Of a stretch of DNA of 64,000 nucleotides, positions 54,201 to 64,000 are shown piece after piece. Each line of letters starts with the position of its first letter. The first letter of the stretch is position 1. The DNA lies in assembly GCA_014773175.1 (NCBI GenBank), contig VXCM01000300.1, forward strand, positions 1 through 64,000. Direction: 5' to 3'. The translations under genes were made by a program, and so were the position numbers. The notes beneath the pieces were generated by a model that made no database searches, was not told the DNA's origin, and saw nothing but the letters and a program-made list of their open reading frames with translations. This DNA comes from Lucifuga dentata. Its lineage: Eukaryota > Chordata > Actinopteri > Ophidiiformes > Bythitidae.

Positions 54201-57107
54201 CAGGGAAGTCACACTCTCAGACACATAGATAATATTCCCATCTGTCATAATTGCAAGGAAAAATCCATCCAATGCCTGATACAAACAAACAAAAACATTC
54301 TTATTTTACTTTTATTTCGAAATGTAAAAAAAGAAAAAAAAAGGAAATGACATAGAAAACTACTGCACTCCACGTTTAACACCCTGCTACCAGCTCACCT
54401 CCAACATCAGCTGCGTGAACTCTTCATTACTAAGGAAAGGAGGCTTCCAGTCTTGTCTGATCTCTGTTGATTCAGACTGAGCAGCAATTTCTGATGATTA
54501 AAAAAAAAAAAAAAAAAAAAATNTTTTTTTTTTTTTTTACCTTTGTGTTTGTGCAGAAAGTCGATGCTGTTTTGCAAAATAGCAGACTTGTCCATCTTCC
54601 GGGTGTTGCCCGGCAACATGGTACCCAGCTCCTTGATAAGGACATTGAACTGGTCTCTGCGCTTCTTTTCAGATTTGTTACGGGACACACTATGGATTAA
54701 CACATTAAAAAAAAAATAAAAAGAAAAAAGAAAAATTCTATTAACTACCCACTACAATCTGGGCGTTGGTTAAATTTTCATTAGCAATTTGCACTAATGT
54801 CACTGTCATAAAAGGCAGCAATTCAATTCAATTTGTGTGTGACTTTCTCTTTTTGTCCACATTGGACAAAAAACATTCAAATTTTTGCAAATAAGCCAAA
54901 TTTACATAAAATCAATGGAACTGTGCCCCTACTGTATTTTTACAACAAATCTTTGTGTAATAATCAAACAAATATATAATTATTGTTCCATAAAAACTAA
55001 CATTGTAATATCTGTTTTTATCTAATCTGTTTTTTTTTTAATATTCCTGGAAATATTAATTTCTGTGTTTTCTTAATGCTAGTATGTGACTGAATGTCTT
55101 TTATCCAAGCACAACGTACAGGGATCTTACCGTTTTGCTTTATCTTTTTCATCTTCTTCCATTAACCCATCAAAGATAATGCTGTCATCCCTGCAGAGTA
55201 AACAAACTACTGATTAGACCAAAACCATTAAGCAGGATTATGGCAACATTCAAAACTTAATTCCATACCAATCAAGACCTATCAATGGAGCAGGTTTGAC
55301 ATACAGTATATACAAACATACTGTACATATATATGTCAACAAGAAACACAACCTGCCAGCTTAATAATTGGAATCAACTGGGTTAGATGAATAAAAAAAC
55401 ACAAAGTTAGAATACAAAATACCACATGGGCTATTTTGCTGTGGGTGTATGACAACAGCAAGTCAGTATTGTACACCATATCATGACCTGTAGGCTCACC
55501 TGCCTCTGCTCAGACTATAAGTCAGAAGTCTTGATAGTATTTCTTCCCATTCAAAAGCCATTCAGATCTCCAAAAAACACCTGAATACCTGAGAAAGGAT
55601 TTTAGTGATGCATCTATCTATCTGCTAACACTGAACATAATGAAGCACCACAATTCAAGTTAGAGACAGAATAGTTAAAAGGTAAATACCAGTATCCATA
55701 CATATGCAGATGAGGCTTTGCAGTCTCTGCAAAGCAGGCTAATCGTGACAAATGGTGATTAATTTGTCAGCTCAGGGCTAGACGCAAACCGGTCAGCTTT
55801 TATTTTTATTTGGCAAGTCATCATCTATGCTGTATGACCGTAAAGGAGCCACATCATCAGTGGGGTTCCTCACGTTGGACTACTACTACTGTGGGTGGAG
55901 TCAACATCATGTTAGAGGTTAACTTTTTTTCCTACATGGCACACAGTGTATGGATGGGTTTTCCTCTTTTAATCCAGGCAATGGTCAAAGGAGCCAATAA
56001 TTACAGATCCAGAGAGTAAATGGTTGTTAATCATTAATCATTAATTCTAGCAGCAGTAGACATAATAATCTCTCTCTTGCATGTTAAAAATACTCAAACT
56101 GTGTGACTTCTTGAGTCCTGTGATCACCCCCCTTCACTTAGCTAAACTAAAAGAACTCCCCTTACATGAGGTCACATTCATTTGTTTTCAAGCCACTGCT
56201 TTAGAGCAGCTCTAATGACAGCAGAAAGACAATCAAGGTCACTATTTACTCCAAATGAAGAGTTGGTCAAAGAGTCTGAAACAATGGAAATCTCCTTCCT
56301 TCCTGACTGAAGGGCTGCATCTCCCACTTTTTGGAACCTTCTGGGTCATTCAATTCTGATCGCCATGTTCATCATGAACAGAATATGGAAGTTCAAGTGC
56401 CACCTGCTGCTGAAACAGAAGCAAAGTGTCCAGTTTTTCCTTATTACATTATATTTATAATCCAAATCAGATCTGCTCTCAACACTTGCTGATGTAAATT
56501 ACAGTGTTTTCAATCAACAGAGGTTTGGAAATTGATCAGATGTTACATAGCCAATACTAATAAGTGAACAAAAATGCCTTAATCAATGCTGATCCTGCAG
56601 GTTGGGACATTCATAGAGGAAAGCTTCTTCCTCCATCTCCTGTGGTTCTCAAGCCTTTATTGCTAAATAAAAGCTATGAATTAACACTGAAATGATGACT
56701 TAATTAATCTATTAGTCAACTGACAGAAAATGTATCAATTTTCCTAAGAAATTATTCAATCAAGTGATAATCAACTAAAGAATTGAATCCATTAATTCAA
56801 TTATTTAAATTTTTTAACAATGAAAATATAAGCATTTTGAAAGCTTCTCAAATTTGAGAATTCGTAGCCTTTCTGTATTAGATATAAAAGGAAATTGAAT
56901 ATCTTAAGATTTGTGGACTGAGATTGAAAAAGTAATCTGAAGACATTACTTTCTAGTAGCTTGTGATAGGCATTTGTCATTAATTTGATGCAATAAAGAC
57001 TAAAACTAACCAATTATTAGCAAAATAACTGATGAGATTTTTTCCCGAGTGGTCGTGTATCAAAGCCAGATAAAGTGTTTAACTCACCGGTCAATACTAG
57101 AGGTCAT
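43445..57107 (-). CDS. clock: CLOCK circadian bHLH-PAS transcription factor, 20 coding exons
   Basis: Nuclear activator that pairs with BMAL1 on E-boxes to drive per/cry genes. Exons 5' to 3': 57088-57107, 55131-55190, 54541-54689, 54399-54490, 54186-54275, 53757-53877, 53463-53576, 53257-53375, 52658-52740, 51638-51744, 50481-50628, 50243-50327, 49999-50143, 49796-49896, 48869-48952, 46482-46640, 46101-46301, 45786-45973, 44586-44844, 43445-43660. All phases agree; 2,541 nt gives 846 residues to the first stop, or 872 to a second stop at 43367. The N-terminus [16 protein letters not shown] resembles the short N-terminus of fish Clock. Teleosts carry duplicated clock genes; I cannot tell clocka from clockb here. 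Confidence 0.95.
43447..43562 (-). repeat. 39-bp coding tandem repeat in the clock polyQ tract
   Basis: Unit of 13 codons, TTA then four CAG, AAG, CAG, TTG, then CAG/CAA codons. Two near-identical copies, then a third, diverged copy in which CAA replaces one CAG and AAG-TAG-TTA replaces CAG-TTG. It encodes [13 protein letters not shown]. Repeats of this kind are length-polymorphic. Confidence 0.85.
43818..44372. mobile_element. Family A element, copy 7, in clock intron 19
   Basis: Left TTTAAAGGACAATACCTGCA and right TTGCCAGTATTGCCTTTTAA; interior words shared with the other copies. Confidence 0.65.
44586..46301 (-). CDS. clock: clock exons 17-19: glutamine-rich transactivation region
   Basis: Exon 17 begins [20 protein letters not shown]; exon 18 contains [18 protein letters not shown] and ends FAQDRTAQI; exon 19 has [37 protein letters not shown] and a Gln-rich stretch, ending QFLQ before exon 20. 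The exon 19 donor is CTGCAG-GTGACC, chosen because it gives the phase 0 junction into [16 protein letters not shown]. Confidence 0.88.
46482..46640 (-). CDS. clock: clock exon 16: coiled coil equivalent to mouse exon 19
   Basis: 53 residues: [20 protein letters not shown] followed by [20 protein letters not shown] and [12 protein letters not shown], a heptad-like amphipathic coiled coil. It corresponds by sequence to the 51-residue segment deleted in mouse Clock-delta19, which binds CIPC and supports transactivation. Exon length (159 nt) is a multiple of three and both junctions are phase 0, so skipping would stay in frame. Confidence 0.9.
46914..47583. mobile_element. Family A element, copy 8, in clock intron 15
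   Basis: Left TTTAAAGGCCCATACGGCTG and right AAAATCATTGATATGTACCT with TTTAA flank. About 120 bp longer than the other copies, with an internal insertion near 47080-47150. Confidence 0.6.
48119..48252. other. Assembly duplication across single N (48174) with (CT)n
   Basis: The 36-bp unique text at 48138-48173 recurs at 48217-48252, each preceded by a CT run. Confidence 0.85.
48869..50327 (-). CDS. clock: clock exons 12-15: linker and phospho-serine cluster
   Basis: Exon 12 encodes [19 protein letters not shown]. Exon 13 contains [20 protein letters not shown] and the serine cluster [17 protein letters not shown], which in mammals holds regulatory phosphorylation sites. Exons 14-15 are serine/glutamine-rich ([18 protein letters not shown], then [16 protein letters not shown]). 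The exon 13 acceptor reads CACAG-CAG, a tandem NAGNAG acceptor that could add or drop one Gln. Confidence 0.9.
49155..49740 (+). mobile_element. LINE 3' end (reverse transcriptase C-terminus) in clock intron 14
   Basis: Plus-strand text [18 protein letters not shown], then [19 protein letters not shown] and [10 protein letters not shown], is the familiar C-terminal pattern of non-LTR retrotransposon ORF2, with internal stops. It is followed by a non-coding tail (CTGACCAGGGACAAGGACTG) and ends in AATAAATAAGTAAAT. Antisense to clock. Sequence 49584-49649 duplicates 49517-49582 across an N. Confidence 0.7.
49517..49649. other. Assembly duplication across single N (49583)
   Basis: Identical 66-bp copies at 49517-49582 and 49584-49649, inside the LINE tail. 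Confidence 0.9.
50481..54490 (-). CDS. clock: clock exons 4-11: PAS-A and PAS-B domains
   Basis: PAS-A is carried by exons 4-8: [54 protein letters not shown] and [24 protein letters not shown] is carried by exons 9-11: [60 protein letters not shown] and [20 protein letters not shown]. These mediate BMAL1 dimerisation and PER/CRY binding. Agreement with vertebrate CLOCK is near continuous. Confidence 0.95.
54541..54689 (-). CDS. clock: clock exon 3: basic helix-loop-helix domain
   Basis: Encodes [20 protein letters not shown], the DNA-contacting basic region and helix 1, followed by [15 protein letters not shown] and helix 2 [13 protein letters not shown]. Helix 2 differs from the mammalian sequence as I recall it (ILQKSIDFLRKHK) at two positions (K to N, R to H). 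The acceptor side joins CG+T to give Arg; the donor is directly followed by an A/T homopolymer with an N at 54523. Confidence 0.93.
55500..55561 (-). CDS. clock: Candidate alternative first coding exon of clock
   Basis: Inside clock intron 1: ATG at 55561 opens [20 protein letters not shown] and ends in phase 2 at a strong donor AG-GTGAGC. Spliced to the next clock exon (55190) the codon AG+G gives Arg and continues DDSIIFDGL, the exact frame of Clock. This would replace MTSSID with 20 different residues. The sequence supports only phase and donor; it may be chance. Confidence 0.35.
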
Positions 57108-57179
57108 TTTGTATCCTGTTCAGGGTCGCAGTGGTCGAGAGGGGTCTTTTAGTCGTGAGGTAGACATTTGTGAATGAAC
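57108..57179 (-). other. 5' UTR part of the first clock coding exon
   Basis: The exon carrying the start ATG at 57107 extends upstream to an acceptor TTTCTCTCAAAG ending at 57180. No upstream ATG in the clock frame is needed. The next exon upstream probably ends at the GTAAGAGC donor near 57293. Confidence 0.55.
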
Positions 57180-57290
57180 CTTTGAGAGAAAGATCACATT
57201 AAAGGACAAAACACAACAGCGTTGTCTCTACCGACTGCAGCAATTCAAAGCTACTGATCAGTTCAAATCAGGGCTCTGTTGGAGCTCTTA

Positions 57291-57423
57291 CCTCGGGTAC
57301 AGCCAGTCCTTACAGAGGATGACGAAAGGTGTGTGGGATGAAGATCGGGTCTGGGTNCCTCGGGTACAGCCAGTCCTTACAGAGGATGACGAAAGGTGTG
57401 TGGGATGAAGATCGGGTCTGGGT
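57291..57423. other. Assembly duplication across single N (57357)
   Basis: 57291-57356 and 57358-57423 are identical 66-bp copies either side of one N. Confidence 0.9.
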
Positions 57424-57580
57424 GGAGACACTGTGGTGATGGTGGAGATCTGTGAGTTTTGGAGGGGAGACACTGCAAGTGTCCTCAGTCAGAAGGTAGA
57501 AAGCTGCTGAAAGGCCTTTGATGAGCTGCGTCTTTCGTCTGCTTCGGATCTGAGCGTGGCACATGGCAGCAACATCTGAG
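57294..57580 (-). other. Candidate clock 5' UTR exon containing an assembly duplication
   Basis: Minus-strand segment between an acceptor-like CTTTCATAG (about 57581) and a donor GAG-GTAAGAGC (about 57293). Spliced to 57179, it would lie just upstream of the start codon. It has an open frame beginning MCHAQIRSRRKTQL, of unknown meaning. The single N at 57357 sits between two exact 66-bp copies, so the true exon is probably 67 bp shorter. Confidence 0.45.
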
Positions 57581-58854
57581 TCTATGAAAGTTTAGAAAAG
57601 CATCTTTTAAAAAATATTTCTACAAGTTATCAGGGTCCAAGATAGAGATGCTGGAGATATCTCAGTCCTCACAGTTATGCTGCTGTGAGGACTGAACATC
57701 TCTACCACCACTGATGATAGCACAATATCATTGAGAATATCGATTTTCAACACATACTGTGAGTCAAAATTCTCAGGACTAGCCCTGATATACGGTGAAA
57801 CTTTCTGTGTTCAAAATTAAGCAGGTATAGAGGAAATGCTACAGTAAATAGCAATAAAGGCATAAAGATATTGAAAGGGAGGCCTGATGGTGGCGCTACA
57901 GAACACAACTACTTTGTATGTGGTCAGACAAAATTTAGGGCCCATCCCATACATCTGTTTGACGCTGGGTTGCTCAACTTTTAACCTTTAAGATCCATGT
58001 TATTAGTTATTTCCATCATGATGACATTACACTGGCGTCACACACAGTTTAATATGCACTATTTTCTTCCTACAATCAATTAGCTACTTCAAATGAGATG
58101 GCCCATTGGCTCTCTAGCCTTAATACACTATTCAACCAATTTATCCATTTACCCATTTACTGTATGAACCTCCAGACCTGCATAGGAGGTTCTCTCATCA
58201 TAACCGCTTGTGTGGTGATGAAAAATTCCCTTTGATGTCATTCTCTATGCTTCATGGCATGCCGTTTCTGTGTCATTCACATTTTTCTTTTTGCTCTGGA
58301 AATATCTTTTTTCCTACTTGAGAGATTTATATCACAGTCATTTTTGCATATACAGTATATTCATAAAAAGTAAATAAGATCATGAGAGCAACGTTTGGCA
58401 AAGCAGTAATACAACAAAGAACATACCTGCACACCAAAACTGCAAATGGGCACAGGCCAAAAAAAAAAATTAACGGTAATTGAATTTAAAACAATAAACC
58501 CACCCTACATATTTTAGTGCTGTTTAATGTTGCAACTTCATAATCAATAAAATATGTTTTCCTCACATTACTGTTGCCTACTTAAAGATAAAATAGTTTA
58601 AGGAAATACATAAAATATACTTTTGGTATCTGAACAACATCATAAAAAGAACATTTTATAGCTTTTGTTATTTTCCCAAATTTCAAAACTTGAGGGTTTA
58701 CACCTATTGAAATGCATCCAGTTAGGCCCTGAAAACATCATTTTTGATTCGTCCTTTATTTTTGTAATGTTTTCATCCAAATGTAACATTTGAAATTATC
58801 CTCCTACAAACTCGGTCAAACAATCCACAACGTATGAGGCTAGTGAGTGTAGGG

Positions 58855-59060
58855 TTAACATCTTTATTCTGCAGTTCGTGAGTGTTGCCAGCTCAGACCT
58901 GATGTATCTGGCCAATCAGAACAGACTTTTCAGGAGGCGGCTTTAAAGAGACTGTACCTAAATTACCCTGCTTTCATTCAGTGTGCACAGAGGTGCTGCA
59001 GAAAGGGACCCTAGAAGTGGATCAGTGTGTTTTTCTGCAGATTAACACACTGCATAGGTT
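58855..59060. mobile_element. Family B fragment, reverse orientation
   Basis: GGCCAATCAGAACAGACTTT and TTTCATTCAGTGTGCACAGA are reverse complements of family B interior words. Only part of the element is present. Confidence 0.4.
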
Positions 59061-60262
59061 TAAAAATAGACCCCTGAAAGAAAATAAGTACTTGGAAATT
59101 TGTATAATGTCCAATTTAAAGTTCTTATGACCAGTTCTCCAAGAACGCTTTAGTCTTATAACACAACACACAGCAGATGCTGGAGGGAAATTCCAGGCAT
59201 TTGTACCTGTGTAACGATTAACAACCCAATTTGTGTTGAGATGTAAATGAATTAAAATTCTGCTTACTTGTCATTGCTCTTATCTTAACCAAAACAAAGA
59301 AAGAAAGCCAGAACTGTATGAGTACACCTACATATTATGGCATGCAAATGAAATATAAAATGACTAGAATCATCTGAATAAGATCAAGAGAAGGATCAAG
59401 CTGTATCATGACTAAATAACTAACGGCTATGCTCTGTTATTTTAGTATGTGTGACAAAGAAGTTGAAAAGAATGGGTATCTAAAGTCATGTTGTTAGTAA
59501 TACAAGTGGGCTTTGCGGGAGAGTTAGGACCTCTAGTCAGTATTTCACTTCTCACAGTGATCCTGTAACAGTGGGATACACACTAGCCACAGTGTGTTAG
59601 CGTTTCTGTTTTACATCTTCTTGAAAACAGTCAGGCTAAGTGAAACAAGAACCAAGAATGAAAAATAAACATCAGATACAAGACAGAGAAAAGAATGTAG
59701 AAACATGCGAGATGCTGAGACTGCGGAAGCAGCAGAAGCAGCTTGTTGTGCAACAACCTTGTTGTGTAACCAAGAGAGGACAGGTTGTATAACTGTGATG
59801 TCATGTGTGCTTCACTGACCTGCTGGCCCAATGACCTACTTTTCTCCTTCTTCAATCTAACACAAACACAGCTTCACCAGCAGAACCTTCCAATTCATAC
59901 CAGTAACAGGTACACTCCGTACCAACGTAAACCCCCCATAAAGCCATAGTAAGTGCCAAACAAAAGCTGAAAGCAGGTAGTCAGACTGTTAAGGATCACA
60001 TTTTATTCACTTAACAAGGTTTATAAAGGTGCTCTGTTTACCACAGAAGTCAGGTGAGCAATGCAGATGTGTAAAGGTGCTGAATTTCAACCACCAATCA
60101 GCTATCAACTTTCAGTTATCAATAATGTCACAAGTTGAAACTAGCATTTTAGCATTTTTCATGCTGAAACACATGGGCTCACTGAATAAAAACACAAAAA
60201 TGAACATTTGCATCGTGGTTTTTTTCTACCACTCACACAGCATTGTTGATGAATGTCTCTGA

Positions 60263-60526
60263 GTGTGTGCAGATTCAGATGTAGGGCAGCAGAGCTCTGA
60301 GGATCTGACTCACTCTGAAGTGGATCCATGGCACCGCTCATCGCACGCCCCGCCACACCCCACGCTGAGACGCNACTCTGAAGTGGATCCATGGCACCGC
60401 TCATCGCACGCCCCGCCACACCCCACGCTGAGACGCCAGCACAGCAACAGTGCCAACAGCAACTCCATAGCAACCAGCCTTACTGTGCAGAGTAAAAATA
60501 ACCCGGCTGAATTCCTCCACAGCTGA
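60263..60526 (+). other. CpG-rich island with ambiguous coding or promoter character
   Basis: A GC- and CpG-rich patch in an AT-rich region. On the plus strand it is open after an acceptor-like GTGTGTGCAG (60272) with text such as SSHAPPHPTLRRQHSNSANS, ending FLHS and TGA at 60524-60526. On the minus strand the same DNA has a good start context at 60331 (GGTGCCATGG, MDPLQ) and a donor-like AGA-GTGAGT (60314), as expected for the clock promoter and non-coding exon 1. I favour the promoter reading because clock lies immediately downstream on that strand. An N at 60374 separates two 62-bp copies, an assembly duplication. Confidence 0.35.
60312..60436. other. Assembly duplication across single N (60374)
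   Basis: Identical 62-bp copies at 60312-60373 and 60375-60436. Confidence 0.9.
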
Positions 60527-61382
60527 TACTCCTTTGATTATAGACTGAGAATTATTAAAACACCGAGCGACTCCTTTTGTCATTTCGGAAACTTCCTCAA
60601 TATGGATGTAAACACTTTGCAGATGGATTTTTTAATACATGTGCAGCATAGTAATCAGAAATGTGTCATGTAAACGTTACTGACTGCAAAAGCAAAAGAA
60701 AGAGCAAAAAGGAATCCCTTGTTCTATCCTTAATCTAAAGCAGATTCTCTCAATCAAGGAAAGTGTTTTCCCTATTCAGTTTGCAGACAGCGCAAAAGGA
60801 GCAGAACAATCACGAGAGCCAAATGGAGGGACAGAACATGGCTGAGCTGAAAGGCTTATTCTTGGGGGTCAGTAAGCTCAGAAATTCCAATAAAGGGTGA
60901 TATATTAAAAGCACAATGTGAATAGCCAAATGAAAGTCAAAAATTGGATATCATTTTGGGCTTTTTTACTCCTCCAGAGAGGATAATTGCCATTAGAACA
61001 TCACTCCAATTACGGCAGAGACTACTATTGATATGCAAGGGTTGGACTGACAGTACTAATGGTCGGACTGAGTTAACAAATTTTCTTGTCATCGTAAATG
61101 TCAGGATGGACCCTTCATCCATCCACAATGCTTCCAAAACAAGCTACTGGACACACCTGTTTGAAGTACATTTTGTGCCATTTTTCTGCTTCAGTTCTTA
61201 AATGTTCCAATAAGTTATAACTGGCAAGAAAAGTACCTTTCTCTTTCAAACTGATTTGTGTATTGTGCGGTACAGCACTGTAAAGGGCCGGAACATTCCA
61301 GGGAACTTCCATATCACTTGTGTAATTTTGTACAAAATACTTGCTTAAAAAAAGCTAATAAAGCACAAAAGTTTAAAAATTT

Positions 61383-61550
61383 AAATATAATATAATATAA
61401 TATAATATAACACATATATACACATATATATATATACACATATATATATAGTTTTATATTTAAATTTTACATAAATTTGTATGTATAAATTATACATAAA
61501 TTTATGCATACATACATACATACATCACACACATACACACACACATAAAT
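61383..61550. repeat. AT-rich compound microsatellite
   Basis: TATAA units, then ACATATATA, then ACATACATAC and CACA tracts. Confidence 0.85.
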
Positions 61551-62942
61551 ATTGCAGATGTGGGCAGTATAGACTATATGGAGTTAATTTCATTCCCAGT
61601 GAAGGTGTTAAGTAATCTATAATCAGTCACAAGGTCATGTGGAGTATAGGTATTACATATCTGCAGAAGCTGAGGCCTTTTGGAACATCCCAGATTAAAG
61701 GATTTGCTGACTGAGCTCACAAATCAACTGTCTGTTTCAACAAACCTGAAATCTGAGTTCATCCTCATGACATTTATTTGCATTTTGCAGCCATTTTTAG
61801 AGATGGTGTGACTGAAATATGTAAGTGGACACAACAATGTTCCTTTTAAATGTTATTTACATTTATTATCTTTCAAGTCATTATATGGGGATGGAGGGAG
61901 AAACAGAAAGAGGAAGAGAGAGAAAGAATAAATTGGTATGTGTGTGTGTAGGATTCTATATGTCAGGGTTCTCTCCCCTTCCTGGACAATGATGTCAACT
62001 ATCACCTCTTTTGTCAAAGTGAAGATCCTGTGCCACCGCAGATCCAAACCAGGAGTTTACGTGCCTAAAGAGAGGAAAGCAGCCAGTTGTGTACTGCTGT
62101 CTAACACAGGTGAAGCTGTTGTTGGATACAATAAGCTCAAAGTGAAGCTATAAACGATTGCATGAATAGCAATAATGAGCATACATCACGTTGGCTTATC
62201 CAACAACAAAAAATTGGCCATGCAAACTGAATTTAATGGGTTATTCTCAGAGAGAGAGAGAGAGAGAGAGAGATTTTTAATGTGCCAATCTCAAAAAAGA
62301 AAAAAAAAAAAAAANAAAAAAAAAAAAAAAAATCAAGAAACTGCATAGTTTGATCCAGATCAGGATTTGGCAAACTAAAATATATGCTTGGACATTAATG
62401 GAATCCCTGTATTTTAACAAATACGGCTAAAAACATGTAGCAACCACTAATGTTTAGCTAAGATGATGCTAATTCAGCAACATGAGAACAGCTTTGACGC
62501 ATCTATAAGAGATGTTCCACCTAATTACTCAATTATCATTTATGATAGTTGTTTTTTCTCTTTAGGTCAATATATTATTAGAAAAAGAGTAATTATGTTT
62601 TGGCTTGTTTGTCCCTAATGAGCCCTTCTTTCTCATTGAGTTATTTCTTCAATGTCAATTTCAAACATATTGTTCATGGACCTTAACAAAAATTGTCAAT
62701 GTAATCACCCAAAATTACTTAAAACTTTCCAATATTCTTCAGAGACATTTTTGCAGATCATTACCACCATAACTGCAATACCGTCTGGTAAGCAGGGTGT
62801 CACATAATTAGGCAAACTGTGGTGTCATGGAAACACTTGTGTTTTGTTCATCATGTCATGTCAGCCCGACATCTGAGAGCAGGAAAGCTGTGAACCTTCA
62901 GAGCCCACACCTCACAATACAGACTAATGCTTTTACAGCATG

Positions 62943-63275
62943 ATAAAGGACCATATCAGTGATTTTGCATTTTTCAGCCCAATAAATACAACCCGCATAC
63001 AAGTTATGTTAGTAACAGCCAATTTCCAAAACATAAAACTGTCTTAGTTTTGTTATTTTCCCAATCCAGTAATCTTTCAAAATCAAATATTTAGGTGATA
63101 CATGCGCCTTAAAATTCCATGTTTCGCCTTCTAACACTTATACTGTAAGAGGCACAATCATTTAAATTTTTTGGTGAAAGCCGTCTTCTCCTGGTGGAGA
63201 CATACATTGTTCTGTGCAGCTCCATGTTGGACCAGTTAAATAAAGTTACTTCCACAAAACATTTAACATATAGGT
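62943..63275. mobile_element. Family A element, copy 9 (right end missing)
   Basis: Left ATAAAGGACCATATCAGTGA, then the standard interior to TAAATAAAGTTACTTCCACA, after which similarity stops. Confidence 0.55.
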
Positions 63276-63426
63276 CCAGATTCATAAAAAATGGCAATAA
63301 GGAATGTCGCGTCACCTTAATGTGCGCCGTGATAATTTAGGGTCATTCATAAAACTTCTCTTATAATAATCAGCGCACCGTTGTCACATGAAGGCAGCAT
63401 TGCGTTACCTGTGTCAGGTAAAAGCC

Positions 63427-63561
63427 AATGAAGATCAGTATGTTAATGAGCTGCTGCATATTTATCAGCCAACATTTATCCTGATTTATCTGANAATGAA
63501 GATCAGTATGTTAATGAGCTGCTGCATATTTATCAGCCAACATTTATCCTGATTTATCTGA
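63427..63561. other. Assembly duplication across single N (63494)
   Basis: Identical 67-bp copies at 63427-63493 and 63495-63561. Confidence 0.9.
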
Positions 63562-63805
63562 TTTTAAAGCCACAAATCCGTAAAGGAAACATACACTTTG
63601 CTTTAGAGATCCTTGTTTTAAAAGACTGACATGAAAATAACAGGTAAACGTTTATTTTTAACCATAGTGCAATCGCGCTGCATATGTGTGTGTGTGTGTG
63701 TGGGGGNGGGGGGGGGGGGGTTTGAGGAACTCAGACATGCACAGCAGGTGAGGTGATTGAACAGAGTGCCGGAAAAGAATCAGATTAAAACTCACCATTT
63801 AAAAC

Positions 63806-63930
63806 TGACTGATCAGCTGAGTGAGTTTATCTATCAAAGTTATTGATCACTAACACGTGAGGCAAATNTGACTGATCAGCTGAGTGAGTTTATCTATCAA
63901 AGTTATTGATCACTAACACGTGAGGCAAAT
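63806..63930. other. Assembly duplication across single N (63868)
   Basis: Identical 62-bp copies at 63806-63867 and 63869-63930. Confidence 0.9.
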
Positions 63931-64000
63931 AAAGTTTTAAACATCGCCCAGATCTCATACCGCTGGAATTTATCACCGGACTGAAGCAGGTCTTAATTTT

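Larger units (their letters stand above)
57581..64000. other. Region upstream of clock
   Basis: No firmly supported gene. It contains a small hairpin at 57643-57704, a family B fragment, the CpG-rich patch at 60263-60526, an AT microsatellite, a poly-A run with N (62315), a family A element and two N-linked duplications. The next protein-coding gene is probably outside the window. Confidence 0.5.

Noticed and set aside
61938..62153. 71-codon plus-strand frame
   Set aside because: Starts in a (GT)n run and resembles no known family; no splice evidence.

Overview
This is a teleost (probably percomorph) fish chromosome segment. The evidence is intron-rich vertebrate genes, AT-rich intergenic DNA full of (CA)n/(GA)n microsatellites, and many short DNA-transposon remnants. 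Four protein-coding genes lie in an order also known from human 4q12: kdr (VEGFR2), srd5a3, tmem165 and clock. I rebuilt every coding exon by reading splice sites and codon phases. All joins stay in frame in all four genes: kdr 30 exons, 1,354 residues; srd5a3 5 exons, 313 residues; tmem165 6 exons, 305 residues; clock 20 coding exons, 846 residues to the first stop.

Layout. 1-2.3 kb: repeats beyond the 3' end of kdr. 2.3-23.1 kb: kdr on the minus strand, with its promoter and 5' UTR at about 22.8-23.1 kb. 23.1-27.4 kb: intergenic spacer between the divergent kdr and srd5a3. 27.4-29.7 kb: srd5a3 (+). 29.7-32.5 kb: repeats and one unidentified exon-like open segment. 32.5-36.0 kb: tmem165 (+), with 3' UTR beyond. 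37-42 kb: repeats, including a ~710-bp imperfect palindrome. 42.2-57.1 kb: clock on the minus strand, convergent with tmem165. 57.1-64 kb: probable clock 5' UTR exons and promoter, then mostly repeats.

Function. The genes are neighbours by ancient synteny, not one pathway. kdr is the endothelial VEGF receptor tyrosine kinase. srd5a3 (dolichol synthesis in the ER) and tmem165 (Golgi Mn2+/pH homeostasis) both support protein glycosylation. clock is the bHLH-PAS circadian activator.

Main points for a second look: (1) an in-frame TAG inside the clock polyglutamine tract, followed by 25 more in-frame codons ending in a tail that resembles the normal vertebrate CLOCK C-terminus; (2) a possible alternative first coding exon in clock intron 1, in the right splice phase; (3) a GC-AG intron in kdr forced by reading phase; (4) a kdr kinase insert with no tyrosine; (5) an 18-bp perfect hairpin in the clock 3' UTR; (6) the ~710-bp palindrome between tmem165 and clock; (7) two families of inverted-repeat elements with TTAA-like ends; (8) eighteen single-N junctions lying in homopolymers or between direct duplications, which look like assembly artefacts, one of them in a probable clock 5' UTR exon. 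I found no clearly novel multi-gene system.
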